From assembly GCA_035315685.1 (NCBI GenBank), contig DATFXR010000216.1, forward strand, positions 1 to 20,320: a DNA stretch of 20,320 nt, written 5' to 3'. Positions 1-7,360 of this stretch are shown here, piece after piece. The position numbers and the translations under genes were made by a program. Positions within the stretch are counted from its first letter, which is position 1, and each line of letters begins with the position of its first letter. This stretch comes from QHWK01 sp035315685. GTDB taxonomy: Bacteria > Acidobacteriota > Vicinamibacteria > Vicinamibacterales > CAVVIG01. The notes under the pieces were generated by a model. The model searched no databases, had not been told where the DNA came from, and saw only the letters and a list, made by a program, of their open reading frames with translations.

Positions 1-1
1 G

Positions 2-460
2 GCGGCGTCGTGGGGAACGCTCACGATCGCCGAGCTGCTCGCCGCGTCCACGCCACTCGCGCGCGTCGGCGTCGCGTGGCGGCTGTCGGCGGGCGCCGCG
101 GTGGCGATGCTGGCGCCGGCGATCGTGGTGGCGCAGTTGACGATTCAGAACGGAGCAGCGCTTCTCTTCCCGGCGTGGGTACCGCTCGGCAGTCAACGGC
201 CACGCGGTCTCGACGCGATGGGGCAGCGGCTGATCATGCTCGGGGCGACCTGGCTGCTCCTGATTGTGACCGTGCTGCCGGGCGCGATCGTTGGGCTGGC
301 GGTCTGGTTCGCGTTTCGGCTGGCGCTTGGTGCGGCGGCCGTGGTCCCGGCGGCAGCGTGCTGCGCGGCGGTAGTGGCGATCGAGGTGCTGCTCGCTACC
401 GAGGCGCTAGGGCCTGCCTACGACGCGCTCGACGCTACCGCTGTCGAGCGCGTCGAGTGA
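2..460 (+). CDS. C-terminal part of a multi-pass membrane protein, probably an ABC-exporter component (5' end outside window)
   Basis: The frame is open from base 2 to the TGA at 458-460, giving about 152 residues with no convincing start; the first ATG (101) falls inside a hydrophobic segment, so the gene begins to the left of the window. The visible part is strongly hydrophobic with about three or four membrane segments, for example around VAMLAPAIVVAQL and LIMLGATWLLLIVTVLPG. Between them is a short polar stretch (PAWVPLGSQRPRGLDAMGQR), and the protein ends in a polar tail, GPAYDALDATAVERVE. The combination of a late FPAWVPLG-type loop and a terminal 'AYDALD' tail resembles the putative ABC exporter membrane family found in Acidobacteriota, but this is recalled family resemblance, not a search. 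The stop codon is the first three bases of a heptamer repeat array shared with the convergent neighbour. Confidence 0.5.
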   Translation, partial: AASWGTLTIAELLAASTPLARVGVAWRLSAGAAVAMLAPAIVVAQLTIQNGAALLFPAWVPLGSQRPRGLDAMGQRLIMLGATWLLLIVTVLPGAIVGLAVWFAFRLALGAAAVVPAAACCAAVVAIEVLLATEALGPAYDALDATAVERVE

Positions 461-590
461 TGGCTGATGGCTCATGGCTGATGGCTGAATGGCAGATGGC
501 AGATGGTTGATCCCATTGGCCAGAGCCCTTCAGCCGTTGGTCATAAACCATAGCCATCAGCCATCAGCCATCAGCCATCAGCCATGATCA
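458..590. repeat. Facing TGATGGC heptamer arrays forming a long inverted repeat between two convergent genes
   Basis: On the + strand, units TGATGGC, TGATGGC, TCATGGC, TGATGGC, TGAATGGC, AGATGGC, AGATGGT run from 458 to about 507. On the - strand the same heptamer runs from 590 down to about 555 (TGATCATGGC, then three TGATGGC, then TATGGTT). The two arrays face each other, so either transcript could fold into a long imperfect hairpin and act as a bidirectional terminator, although there is no U-tract. The TGA stops of both flanking genes (458-460 and 590-588) are the first bases of their arrays. Confidence 0.9.
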
Positions 591-1394
591 GCGTCCGCCG
601 ACGACAGCGAAGTCGCCGTCGGCTGGCTTACGGTCTGTGTAGCGGACGATCTCGCGGCCGTCGATGGTGGTCTCAGTCACCTTGTAGATGATGGTCGAGC
701 CCGTTTTCTGCTCCTCGACTTTGCGCCCGGCGATCTGGTTGACCTGCGCGACGTAGCTGCGCGTCTCGCGATAGGGCGGCACGCTCTGGCCGTGTTTGTC
801 CACGGCGCCCGGGCCCGCGTTGTACGCCGCGAGCGCGAGCTCTTCGTCGTCGTGATAGCGATTCAGCAGCTCGCGCAGGTAGGCGACGCCGGCGCGCACG
901 TTGTCGGCCGGGTCGAAGGGATTTCTGACACCGTACTGGCGAATGGTCGCCGGCATCAGCTGCATCAGCCCGAGCGCGCCCTTCGGCGACCGCGCGTACG
1001 GGTTGAACGCCGACTCCACCTGCATCACCGCGCGCACGAGATCAGCACGGACGCCCTGGACGCGGGAATGCTCTGTGATCAGCTCCTCGTACGCGCTCCA
1101 TCGCCGCGTCGCCACCGCCCGCGTCGCGCGGACCTCCTCGGCCTTCGGCACAGCGTAGGTCGTCGCTGCCGTTTCAGATGACGGCCGGGTGTTCGACAGC
1201 ACGAGCCGTCCGTTCGCGTCGCGCCATGTGTAGATCTGCGCAGCCGCCGGAACAGCCGAGCCGACGAACACGGCTCCCGCCAGCAGGAACGTGGCGGCGA
1301 GTCGGCCGAATAGCTTGCGGCAGGTCAACAGTTTGAGGTATCGGATGGCGGGGCGCCGTCGTGTAGGGCTAGGGATCGGGCCGCGGCTGCGCAC
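588..1394 (-). CDS. Secreted lytic transglycosylase (DUF4124 + SLT domain)
   Basis: Peptidoglycan-cleaving lytic transglycosylase of the soluble-lytic-transglycosylase fold, expected to act in the periplasm on MurNAc-GlcNAc bonds. The protein has up to 268 residues. A signal peptide covers about residues 26-52 (LFGRLAATFLLAGAVFVGSA, then AAAQ). A DUF4124-like motif follows (IYTWRDANGRLVLSNTRP, about 54-71), then the SLT domain at about 108-215. The SLT domain shows the catalytic glutamate in MQVESAFNP (E127), GLMQLMP (142-148) and AYNAGPGAV (190-198). The C-terminal tail repeats a YKVTETTIDGREIVRYTDRKP-like pattern of unknown role. The start is uncertain: 1394 is a GTG without a clear ribosome site, and TTG at 1328 would give a more typical signal peptide (MTCRKLFGRLAATFLL). 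The gene converges on the membrane-protein gene to the left and sits downstream of the sigma-factor gene on the same strand, about 150 nt away. Confidence 0.88.
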   Translation of the reverse strand: MRSRGPIPSPTRRRPAIRYLKLLTCRKLFGRLAATFLLAGAVFVGSAVPAAAQIYTWRDANGRLVLSNTRPSSETAATTYAVPKAEEVRATRAVATRRWSAYEELITEHSRVQGVRADLVRAVMQVESAFNPYARSPKGALGLMQLMPATIRQYGVRNPFDPADNVRAGVAYLRELLNRYHDDEELALAAYNAGPGAVDKHGQSVPPYRETRSYVAQVNQIAGRKVEEQKTGSTIIYKVTETTIDGREIVRYTDRKPADGDFAVVGGR

Positions 1395-1400
1395 CGAGGC

Positions 1401-1452
1401 TGGGGGCTGGGAGCTGGGGACTGGCAGCCGGGGGCTTGGGGCTTGGGCTAGC
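1401..1452 (+). repeat. TGGGGGC-type heptamer array, G-rich, upstream of the transglycosylase
   Basis: Consecutive units read TGGGGGC, TGGGAGC, TGGGGAC, TGGCAGC, CGGGGGC, TTGGGGC, TTGGGC, TAGC from 1401 to about 1452. The first unit is identical to units of the array at 19342-19355, about 18 kb away. The many G3-G5 runs give it G-quadruplex potential on the + strand. It lies in the gap 1395-1544 between the transglycosylase and sigma-factor genes; nothing else is evident in that gap. Confidence 0.85.
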
Positions 1453-1544
1453 TATCTCTCAGACGTCAGACCGCGGAGATCGTAATCGTGTGACGGTTTC
1501 GGTATGTCGGCGGGCACCGAACGAGGCATCTGCAATCATTCATG

Positions 1545-2180
1545 CTACGCGGATAACTCGCGTGCGAGCCAGGCTCTCGCGATCTGCCAGTCGCGCATGA
1601 CGCTCTGAGGTGAAATGTTCAGGACGTCAGCGGTTTCCTGGACGGTCAATCCCCCGAAAAACCGCAGCTCGACCACCTGTCCTCGTCGAGGATCCATCCG
1701 CGCGAGCTTGCTCAGGGCGTCGTCCAAGGCGATCAGTTCCGCGATGCGGTCCGAACGGGCCGCGGGCAGCTGGTCCCAGTTCACGGCGGCCGAGTGCTCG
1801 ACCCATTCCAGCCCACCACCACGCTTGGCTGATGCACGCGCGCGTGCCGCATCCACGAGAACGTGCCGCATGATGCGAGCCGAGACCGCCAGAAAGTGGA
1901 GGCGGTCCTTCCAGTCGACGCCTGTCACGTCGACCAGCCGCACATAGGCCTCGTGCACCAGCGCCGTGGTCTGCAACGTATGACCGGCACGCTCATGGCG
2001 CATGTAGCGGTGCGCCAGCTGCCGCAGCTCTTCGTAGATCAGCGGTGTGAGACGGTCCAACGCGGCGGCGTCGCCGTGGCCCCAGGCCTTGAGCAACGCA
2101 GTGATTTCGCCGGATCGTGGATCTTCGACCACGGCCTGCGCCCGGATTGTAGTGCCTGCTCCTGTTTTTCGCTTACCCAT
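1545..2180 (-). CDS. ECF-type RNA polymerase sigma factor (TIGR02999-like)
   Basis: A 211-residue sigma-70 family protein, which should direct RNA polymerase to a specific promoter set. Region 2 spans about residues 24-110 (EITALLKAWGHGDAAALDRL, then YEELRQLAHRYMRHERAGHT and LVHEAYVRL). The conserved stretch DRLHFLAVSARIMRHVLVD is characteristic of the TIGR02999 ECF family. Region 4 spans about 155-208 (MDPRRGQVVELRFFGGLTVQ, ETADVLNISPQSVMRDWQIA) and carries the helix-turn-helix that reads the -35 element. The ATG at 2180 was chosen because it opens the frame before the family-like sequence; a GTG at 2132 is a possible shorter start. The frame stays open far upstream, but that part is antisense to the ankyrin gene and is not family-like. 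The gene is divergent from, and only 15 nt away from, the ankyrin-toroid-kinase genes. In ECF groups of this type a neighbouring Ser/Thr kinase often replaces an anti-sigma factor. Confidence 0.9.
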   Translation of the reverse strand: MGKRKTGAGTTIRAQAVVEDPRSGEITALLKAWGHGDAAALDRLTPLIYEELRQLAHRYMRHERAGHTLQTTALVHEAYVRLVDVTGVDWKDRLHFLAVSARIMRHVLVDAARARASAKRGGGLEWVEHSAAVNWDQLPAARSDRIAELIALDDALSKLARMDPRRGQVVELRFFGGLTVQETADVLNISPQSVMRDWQIARAWLARELSA

Positions 2181-2185
2181 GTGAC

Positions 2186-2191
2186 AGGAGG
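2186..2191 (+). promoter_or_regulatory. Ribosome-binding site AGGAGG of the ankyrin gene
   Basis: AGGAGG lies 4 nt before ATG 2196 and fixes that start rather than the longer open frame that runs back into the sigma-factor gene. It lies within the 15-nt gap between divergent start codons. Confidence 0.8.
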
Positions 2192-2195
2192 CTGC

Positions 2196-3227
2196 ATGAG
2201 AGATGCGATCGCGATGACGGCCCTGGTTGCGGTCTGCGCCGCATCGGCACAATCCCCGGAGGCGGGTGGCAAAGCCGTGTGGCCACTCCGCGATCCGACG
2301 GCAACGAGCGCGCTGTTCCAGTCGATTCGGCAGTCGGACGTGCGCGCCGTGGCTGAACTGGTGGCGCGCGGCGACGCTGACGTGAACGGTCGGAGCGATG
2401 AGGGCGATACACCATTGATGTACGCGGCGGCGTACTCGACGGCCGCGTGCATGGAGCTGCTTCTCGAGCACCGAGCCGATCCAAATGCTCGCGACAAGCG
2501 CGGCGGCACCGCCCTGATGCGATCCATCCGCGACCTCGCCAAGGTGAAACTGCTGGTGGCACATGGCGCTGAGGTCGACGTGAGATCGGACGCGGGTGTC
2601 ACCGCACTGATGACGGCTGCGAGCCGTCCTGGTTCGTCGGACGTCGTCAAGCTCCTCCTCGAACAGAAGGCCGATCCCAGAACAGTCGACAGAGCGGGCG
2701 TTCCGCCCTTGATGTACGCGACCGATTTCGGCGATCTCGAAAGCGTGAAAGCGCTTGTCGCGGCGGGCGCACGGATCGACAACGGCCGACGCAACGGGGT
2801 CACACCTCTGTTCTGGGCTTCGAACGGTCCTTTGGACGTGCTCGAGTGGCTGCTTGAACATGACGCTGATCCAAACGTCACCCGCGGAAATGGAGGAACC
2901 GGCACCCCACTCATGGAGGCAGCCCTCTTTGGCATGACGGCCAACGCCGAGGCGCTTCTCGATTGGGGTGCCGACGTGAACGCGATGAGTGCCCGCGGCA
3001 CGCCGTTGATGTGGGCGGCCGGCAGCGATCGCGCCGGTCACGACATGATTCGGCTACTGCTCGATCGCGGCGCCGATCCGAACGTCGTGGCCACGCGCTG
3101 CGATCTGTGTATTTCGGAACCGCGTGCGGTGAATGGCAGCAAAGACCTGACCGCGTTGATGCTCGCCAGACAACGGGGTGAGACCGAGATCGTCAGAATG
3201 CTTCTCGCCGCAGGCGCAGCGCGCTGA
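2196..3227 (+). CDS. Exported ankyrin-repeat protein
   Basis: A 343-residue protein with a short signal peptide (MRDAIAMTALVAVCAASAQS, likely cleavage near AQS), so it is probably periplasmic. From about residue 38 to the end it consists of roughly eight or nine ankyrin repeats with the usual GxTPLMxAA...VxxLLxxGADPN pattern, such as GDTPLMYAA (70-78), GTALMRS, GVTALMTAA, GVPPLMYAT, GVTPLFWAS, GTPLMEAA, GTPLMWAA and LTALMLAR. Ankyrin repeats bind proteins; no enzymatic domain is visible. The second-last repeat carries an inserted loop with CDLC (Cys302 and Cys305). The AGGAGG at 2186-2191 and the signal peptide support the start. The next gene follows 19 nt after the stop, so the two are probably co-transcribed. 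The pairing suggests the ankyrin protein partners the CxxCH toroid protein in the periplasm; this is inference. Confidence 0.88.
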   Translation: MRDAIAMTALVAVCAASAQSPEAGGKAVWPLRDPTATSALFQSIRQSDVRAVAELVARGDADVNGRSDEGDTPLMYAAAYSTAACMELLLEHRADPNARDKRGGTALMRSIRDLAKVKLLVAHGAEVDVRSDAGVTALMTAASRPGSSDVVKLLLEQKADPRTVDRAGVPPLMYATDFGDLESVKALVAAGARIDNGRRNGVTPLFWASNGPLDVLEWLLEHDADPNVTRGNGGTGTPLMEAALFGMTANAEALLDWGADVNAMSARGTPLMWAAGSDRAGHDMIRLLLDRGADPNVVATRCDLCISEPRAVNGSKDLTALMLARQRGETEIVRMLLAAGAAR

Positions 3228-3232
3228 CGCGC

Positions 3233-3238
3233 AGGAGG
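3233..3238 (+). promoter_or_regulatory. Ribosome-binding site AGGAGG of the toroid-protein gene
   Basis: AGGAGG is followed by an 8-nt spacer and ATG 3247. It decides the start against an upstream ATG at 3178 that lies inside the ankyrin gene. Confidence 0.85.
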
Positions 3239-3246
3239 TGACGAAA

Positions 3247-4284
3247 ATGACTGGAAGAGACGTCGCCTTCGCGCTGGCGGCGCCGTTGATGCTAAGGGTG
3301 CCGGCACAGGGCCAGGAGTTCAACAGCGCTCAGATCAGGACGGCCGTAACCAAGAGCCTGCATCTGATGGAAACGAGCAGTCGAACATGGATCGAGAAGT
3401 CGGGTTGTGTCTCGTGTCACCACCAGGCGGTGCCGGCGCTCGCGTTCGCCCTGGCGCGTCCCCGCGGATTTCGTGTCGACGAAGAAGCGCTGCGCGAACG
3501 TGTGCAGGCGACGCTCGCGCGCTTCGCTCCGACGCGGGAAGATCTGTATTCCGGACCAGCCGGCATCGGACTCATTGGTGGTGGGCCGTTAGGGGCTGCC
3601 TACGCGCTCCTCGCACTGGCGGCTGCCAAGGTGGCGCCGAATCCGACGACCGACGCGTTGGCGCACTTCATCGTGGCGCGCCAGATGATCGACGGCCGTT
3701 TCCGATCCCCGGATCCGGGCCGTTTGCCGCTCGAGGGCAGCGACGCTACGGCCACCGCGCTGAGTGTCCGAGCGTTGCAGCTCTACGCGCCGCCCAGCCT
3801 TGAACGCGAGACCGCCGATGCGTTGCGGCGTGCGCGTACCTGGCTTCTCTCTGCGCAACCGCAATCGACGGAAGACCGGGCATCTCAGCTGCAAGGTCTC
3901 GGTTGGCTGGATGTCGAACGGTCTGTCACCGCGACGTACGTCGCGATGCTGGTCGCGGAGCAACGAACCGACGGCGGATGGTCGCAGCTGCCGGATCTCG
4001 CCAGCGACGCCTACGCGACAGGGAGAGTTCTGGTCGCAGTGCACGAGGCCGGCGGCCTGCCGACCTCCTCGACGGTGTACCGCAAAGGCTTGTCGTTTCT
4101 GCTGGAAAGCCAGGCTGCGGACGGATCGTGGCTCGTTGTGAGCCGTGCGAGAGGAACTCAACCGTATATCGAGAGTGGATTTCCCTATGGCAGCGACCAG
4201 TTCATCTCGGCCGCTGGTACCGCGTGGGCAACGAGCGCGCTCCTTCTCTCGCTGAAGGTGACGCCGGCTCCAGGGTCACGATAA
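3247..4284 (+). CDS. Exported terpenoid-cyclase/prenyltransferase-like toroid protein with a CxxCH motif
   Basis: A 345-residue protein. The N-terminus is hydrophobic (VAFALAAPLMLRVPAQGQ), consistent with export. The motif SGCVSCHHQ has Cys54, Cys57, His58 and His59, matching CxxCH, the covalent c-type heme attachment motif. The remainder has repeated alpha-helical units with QW-like turns, including DGRFRSPD, DGGWSQLPDLASDAYATG and QAADGSWLV. These resemble the alpha/alpha toroid of squalene-hopene cyclases and prenyltransferases. It is much shorter than a true squalene-hopene cyclase (about 600-700 residues), and I see no DXDD catalytic acid motif, so cyclase activity is unlikely. A heme-bearing or metal-binding periplasmic toroid is the simplest reading; a disulfide or zinc site at the Cys/His cluster is the alternative. 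It is probably co-transcribed with the ankyrin gene (19-nt gap) and the following kinase (about 31-nt gap to ATG 4316). Confidence 0.75.
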   Translation: MTGRDVAFALAAPLMLRVPAQGQEFNSAQIRTAVTKSLHLMETSSRTWIEKSGCVSCHHQAVPALAFALARPRGFRVDEEALRERVQATLARFAPTREDLYSGPAGIGLIGGGPLGAAYALLALAAAKVAPNPTTDALAHFIVARQMIDGRFRSPDPGRLPLEGSDATATALSVRALQLYAPPSLERETADALRRARTWLLSAQPQSTEDRASQLQGLGWLDVERSVTATYVAMLVAEQRTDGGWSQLPDLASDAYATGRVLVAVHEAGGLPTSSTVYRKGLSFLLESQAADGSWLVVSRARGTQPYIESGFPYGSDQFISAAGTAWATSALLLSLKVTPAPGSR

Positions 4285-4315
4285 GCAGCTAGACTGTGTG
4301 GCTGAGCCAACCGGC

Positions 4316-7285
4316 ATGGATTCCGAGCGCTGGCAACGGATCGCCGATCTTTATCAATCGGTGCTCGCACGCCCACCGCTCGAACGCGGCCAGTATCTTG
4401 CGAGTGCGAGCGGCGACGATACGGAACTGCGACGAGAAGTCGAATCGCTGCTGGCGCAGGAACACGCACGCTTGGTGATCGATCGACCGATCCTCGAAAC
4501 GGCTGCCGCGATTCTCGACGTTGAAGAGCCGAACCTGGCCGCCGGCACCCAGATTGGACCGTACCGCATCGATCGGTTCCTTGACGGCGGCGGCATGGGC
4601 CGGGTCTACCGCGCGACCGACGTGCGTCTCAATCGCACCGTGGCAATCAAAGTGTTGTCGCCGAGGCTTGCGAACGACCCGCAGTACCGCGCCCGATTCG
4701 ATCGCGAAGCCCGGGCAATTGCGGGACTGGCGCACCCTCACCTGTGCACGTTGCACGATGTTGGTCACCAGGACGGCATCGATTTCCTGGTGATGGAGTA
4801 CCTGGAAGGCGAGACGCTGGCCGCGCGGCTGGACAAGGGACCGCTACCGCTCGATCTGGCTCTGAGGTACAGCATCGAGATTGCCAATGCACTGACCGTC
4901 GCGCATGGCCACGGAGTCATTCATCGCGATTTGAAGCCGGGCAATATCGTGCTGACCAAGGGCGGCGCAAAGTTGCTCGACTTCGGTCTGGCGAGGCCCG
5001 GTCCGTCTGTGACCAGCGGTCGCTCCTCGCTTCACCCGACCAAACCGCCGCGCCTTACCGCGGAAGGCACGATCCTGGGCACCTGTCAGTACATGGCGCC
5101 CGAGCAGCTCGAAGGAAAAGAAGCCGATGCGCGCAGCGACATCTTCGCGTTCGGGGCCGTCGTCTACGAGATGCTGACGGGAAAGAAGGCGTTCGAGGGC
5201 ACGAGCCACGCGAGCCTGATTGCCGCAATCATGCGGTCGGAGCCGGCGGCGGTCGCGACCGTCCAGCCGATGACACCGCGGTTTCTCGATCGCATCGTGC
5301 GGACCTGTTTGGCAAAAGATCCGGACGATCGCTGGCAAACGGCGCAGGATTTGTCGCGGGCGCTTCGTTGGGTGGGCCAGGAGGATGCAGAGCCGACTCT
5401 GCCGACTCAGCCGCCGTCGCGGAGGCGGTTTATTCTTGCTGCCGCTGCCGCGTTCGCCGCATCCACTGGTTACGCCGTCTGGGTGCTGAAACCAGCGTCG
5501 CCGAACTCGACGGGCGTTACGCGCTTCAGCATCACGCTTCCGCAAGGGCTGCGACTGAACCGACCCGTTCGTCATGTGCTCGCGCTGTCTCCCGATGGCT
5601 CGCGCCTCATCCTGGCCGCAGACCGCCAGCTCTATGTACGAGCGATGGCCGACGAAGAGCTTCATCCACTCGCCGGCAGCACTGATCAGGACGTCAGCGG
5701 GTTGTTCTTCTCGGCCGATGGCCGATGGATCGGATTCTGGGCATCGGACCGCACCGGACCTCCTCGAGGAACCCTGCGCAAGGTCGCGATTGGTGGCGGC
5801 GCCCCCGTGGTCATCTGCGAAGCGATGGTTCCCTTTGGAGCCAGCTGGGGTGTCGACAATCAGATTCTGATTGGAGGAGGCCGCGATGGCATCCAACGCG
5901 TCTCCGCTGCTGGTGGAACACCAGAGACGATCATCAAGGTAAACCCTCGGGAGCTCGCCAGCAGTCCGCAGTTGTTGCCCGATCGTGAGCACGTGCTCTT
6001 CACGCTAGGAGAGCAGGGCGCGGACCTCGATCCGACACGGCAGCGCAACTGGGACCGGGCAAAGATCGTCGTCCAGTCGCTGAAAACCGGCGACCGCAAG
6101 GTTCTGATCGAAGGCGGCAGTGACGCGCGCTACATCCCAACCGGTCACATCCTGTACGCCCTCGCGGCGACTCTCTGGGGCCGGCCGTTCGACCTCTCCC
6201 GACTTGAAGTGGGCGACCCCGTTGCACTCGTCGACAACGTCAGAACGGCAGGCTCGGGCCGATTTACGGCCGGCGCTGCGCACTTCAGCGTGTCCGCCAA
6301 TGGCACGGTCGCTTACCTTCCCGGGACGGCGAGCGAGCCATCGCCAACACGATCGCTGGCGCTGATCGACATGACCGGCAGCGTAACGCGGCTCGACCTT
6401 CCGGCGGGGCGCTATCACAGCCCGAGGTTCTCCCTCCCCGACGGTAAGCAAATCGCGTTGTACACCAGTGATGGCGTCATCTGGATCCACGACCTCAGTG
6501 GCCGGAAACCGATCGGGAGGCTCACGCTCGACGGGGGCCATGTCTTGCCCATGTGGACTCGCGACGGCCGCGTCGTGTTCCGGTCTGGCGACGGAGAACA
6601 GGCCGGTCTGTTCTGGCAGCGCGCCGACGGCAGTTCGCCGGCCGAACGGCTGACGGAACAGGCGCGGCGTTCGTACTTTCCGTATTCCATCGCCCCCGAC
6701 GGGAAAACGCTGGTGCTGCTCACGGATCGCACTGCCGTCCAAGACCGCACCGGAGGACAGGCCGTCGTGACTCTCGCATTGACGGGAGACAAGGCGCCCA
6801 GAACGCTGTTCGAGGCGCCGAACGGCGAGATCATGTTCTCTCCATCAATTTCGCCCGACAGCCGCTCACTGGCCTATGAGTGGCGGCATGAAGGTAGAAG
6901 CAACATCTATCTCGATCCTTTGCCGCCGACAGGCGGACACCATCAAGTCACGACGGACGGCGGATCCAACCCGATGTGGTCGCCTGATGGCAGACGGCTC
7001 CTCTACGTCGAGGCCAAGCCAGGCGGGAGAACGACCTTCTATTCGATCGAGATTCTGCGAACTGGTGCGAGCTTCGAGCATGGCAAGCCAACTGAACTCT
7101 TTTCGATCGATGGGCTCTTCGTCGCCGGCAGTGGACCGGGCAACGTCGTCGACCTCTCGCCCGATGGGAAACGGTTCGTGGCCTTGCTGGTGCCACCGCG
7201 GTCCGAGAACGAGGACGAGCAGGTACAGGTAAACGTGATCCTCAACTGGTTTGCCGAGCTGACTGCGCGCGTTCCGACGAGGTGA
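4316..7285 (+). CDS. Transmembrane Ser/Thr protein kinase with C-terminal TolB/WD40-like propeller
   Basis: A 989-residue PknB-type receptor kinase. An N-terminal helical region (MDSERWQRIADLYQSVL..., 1-75) of the type typical of sigma-linked kinases is followed by the kinase domain at about 83-350. That domain shows VAIK (Lys112), HRDLKPGN (Asp205), DFGLA (Asp222) and GTCQYMAPEQ (255-264). One membrane helix follows (RFILAAAAAFAASTGYAVWV, 371-390). From about 400 to the end are beta-propeller repeats with LSPDGSRL, FSADGRWI, MWSPDGRRLLY and LSPDGKRF motifs, expected outside the cytoplasmic membrane as a sensor or interaction platform. The glycine loop reads LDGGGMGRV, so the first Gly of GxGxxG is Asp90. 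ATG 4316 was preferred to GTG 4298 because MDSERW matches the usual beginning of such kinases; neither has a strong ribosome site. It is the last gene of the rightward group and a candidate regulator of the divergent sigma factor. Confidence 0.9.
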   Translation: MDSERWQRIADLYQSVLARPPLERGQYLASASGDDTELRREVESLLAQEHARLVIDRPILETAAAILDVEEPNLAAGTQIGPYRIDRFLDGGGMGRVYRATDVRLNRTVAIKVLSPRLANDPQYRARFDREARAIAGLAHPHLCTLHDVGHQDGIDFLVMEYLEGETLAARLDKGPLPLDLALRYSIEIANALTVAHGHGVIHRDLKPGNIVLTKGGAKLLDFGLARPGPSVTSGRSSLHPTKPPRLTAEGTILGTCQYMAPEQLEGKEADARSDIFAFGAVVYEMLTGKKAFEGTSHASLIAAIMRSEPAAVATVQPMTPRFLDRIVRTCLAKDPDDRWQTAQDLSRALRWVGQEDAEPTLPTQPPSRRRFILAAAAAFAASTGYAVWVLKPASPNSTGVTRFSITLPQGLRLNRPVRHVLALSPDGSRLILAADRQLYVRAMADEELHPLAGSTDQDVSGLFFSADGRWIGFWASDRTGPPRGTLRKVAIGGGAPVVICEAMVPFGASWGVDNQILIGGGRDGIQRVSAAGGTPETIIKVNPRELASSPQLLPDREHVLFTLGEQGADLDPTRQRNWDRAKIVVQSLKTGDRKVLIEGGSDARYIPTGHILYALAATLWGRPFDLSRLEVGDPVALVDNVRTAGSGRFTAGAAHFSVSANGTVAYLPGTASEPSPTRSLALIDMTGSVTRLDLPAGRYHSPRFSLPDGKQIALYTSDGVIWIHDLSGRKPIGRLTLDGGHVLPMWTRDGRVVFRSGDGEQAGLFWQRADGSSPAERLTEQARRSYFPYSIAPDGKTLVLLTDRTAVQDRTGGQAVVTLALTGDKAPRTLFEAPNGEIMFSPSISPDSRSLAYEWRHEGRSNIYLDPLPPTGGHHQVTTDGGSNPMWSPDGRRLLYVEAKPGGRTTFYSIEILRTGASFEHGKPTELFSIDGLFVAGSGPGNVVDLSPDGKRFVALLVPPRSENEDEQVQVNVILNWFAELTARVPTR

Positions 7286-7315
7286 CTCCAGGACGCCTTC
7301 GGTCGACCCTGAGAA

Positions 7316-7333
7316 GTCCGGCTAAAGCCGGAC
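7316..7333. terminator. Perfect palindrome GTCCGGC-TAAA-GCCGGAC after the kinase gene
   Basis: A 7-bp perfect stem with a TAAA loop begins 30 nt downstream of the kinase stop and lies between convergent genes (kinase + and alaS -). It lacks a U-tract, so intrinsic termination is uncertain. It also has the look of an extragenic palindromic repeat. Confidence 0.55.
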
Positions 7334-7360
7334 ACTACCTGCCACAGCGAGAAACGCTCC

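Noticed and set aside
458..590. CRISPR array
   Set aside because: The units are 7 nt without spacers and there are no cas genes.
2181..3041. Upstream extension of the sigma-factor frame to a much longer protein
   Set aside because: It is antisense to the ankyrin gene, and the known sigma family begins near MGKRKTG or later.
3247..4284. Squalene-hopene cyclase
   Set aside because: It is too short, has no DXDD motif, and carries an export signal and CxxCH near the N-terminus.
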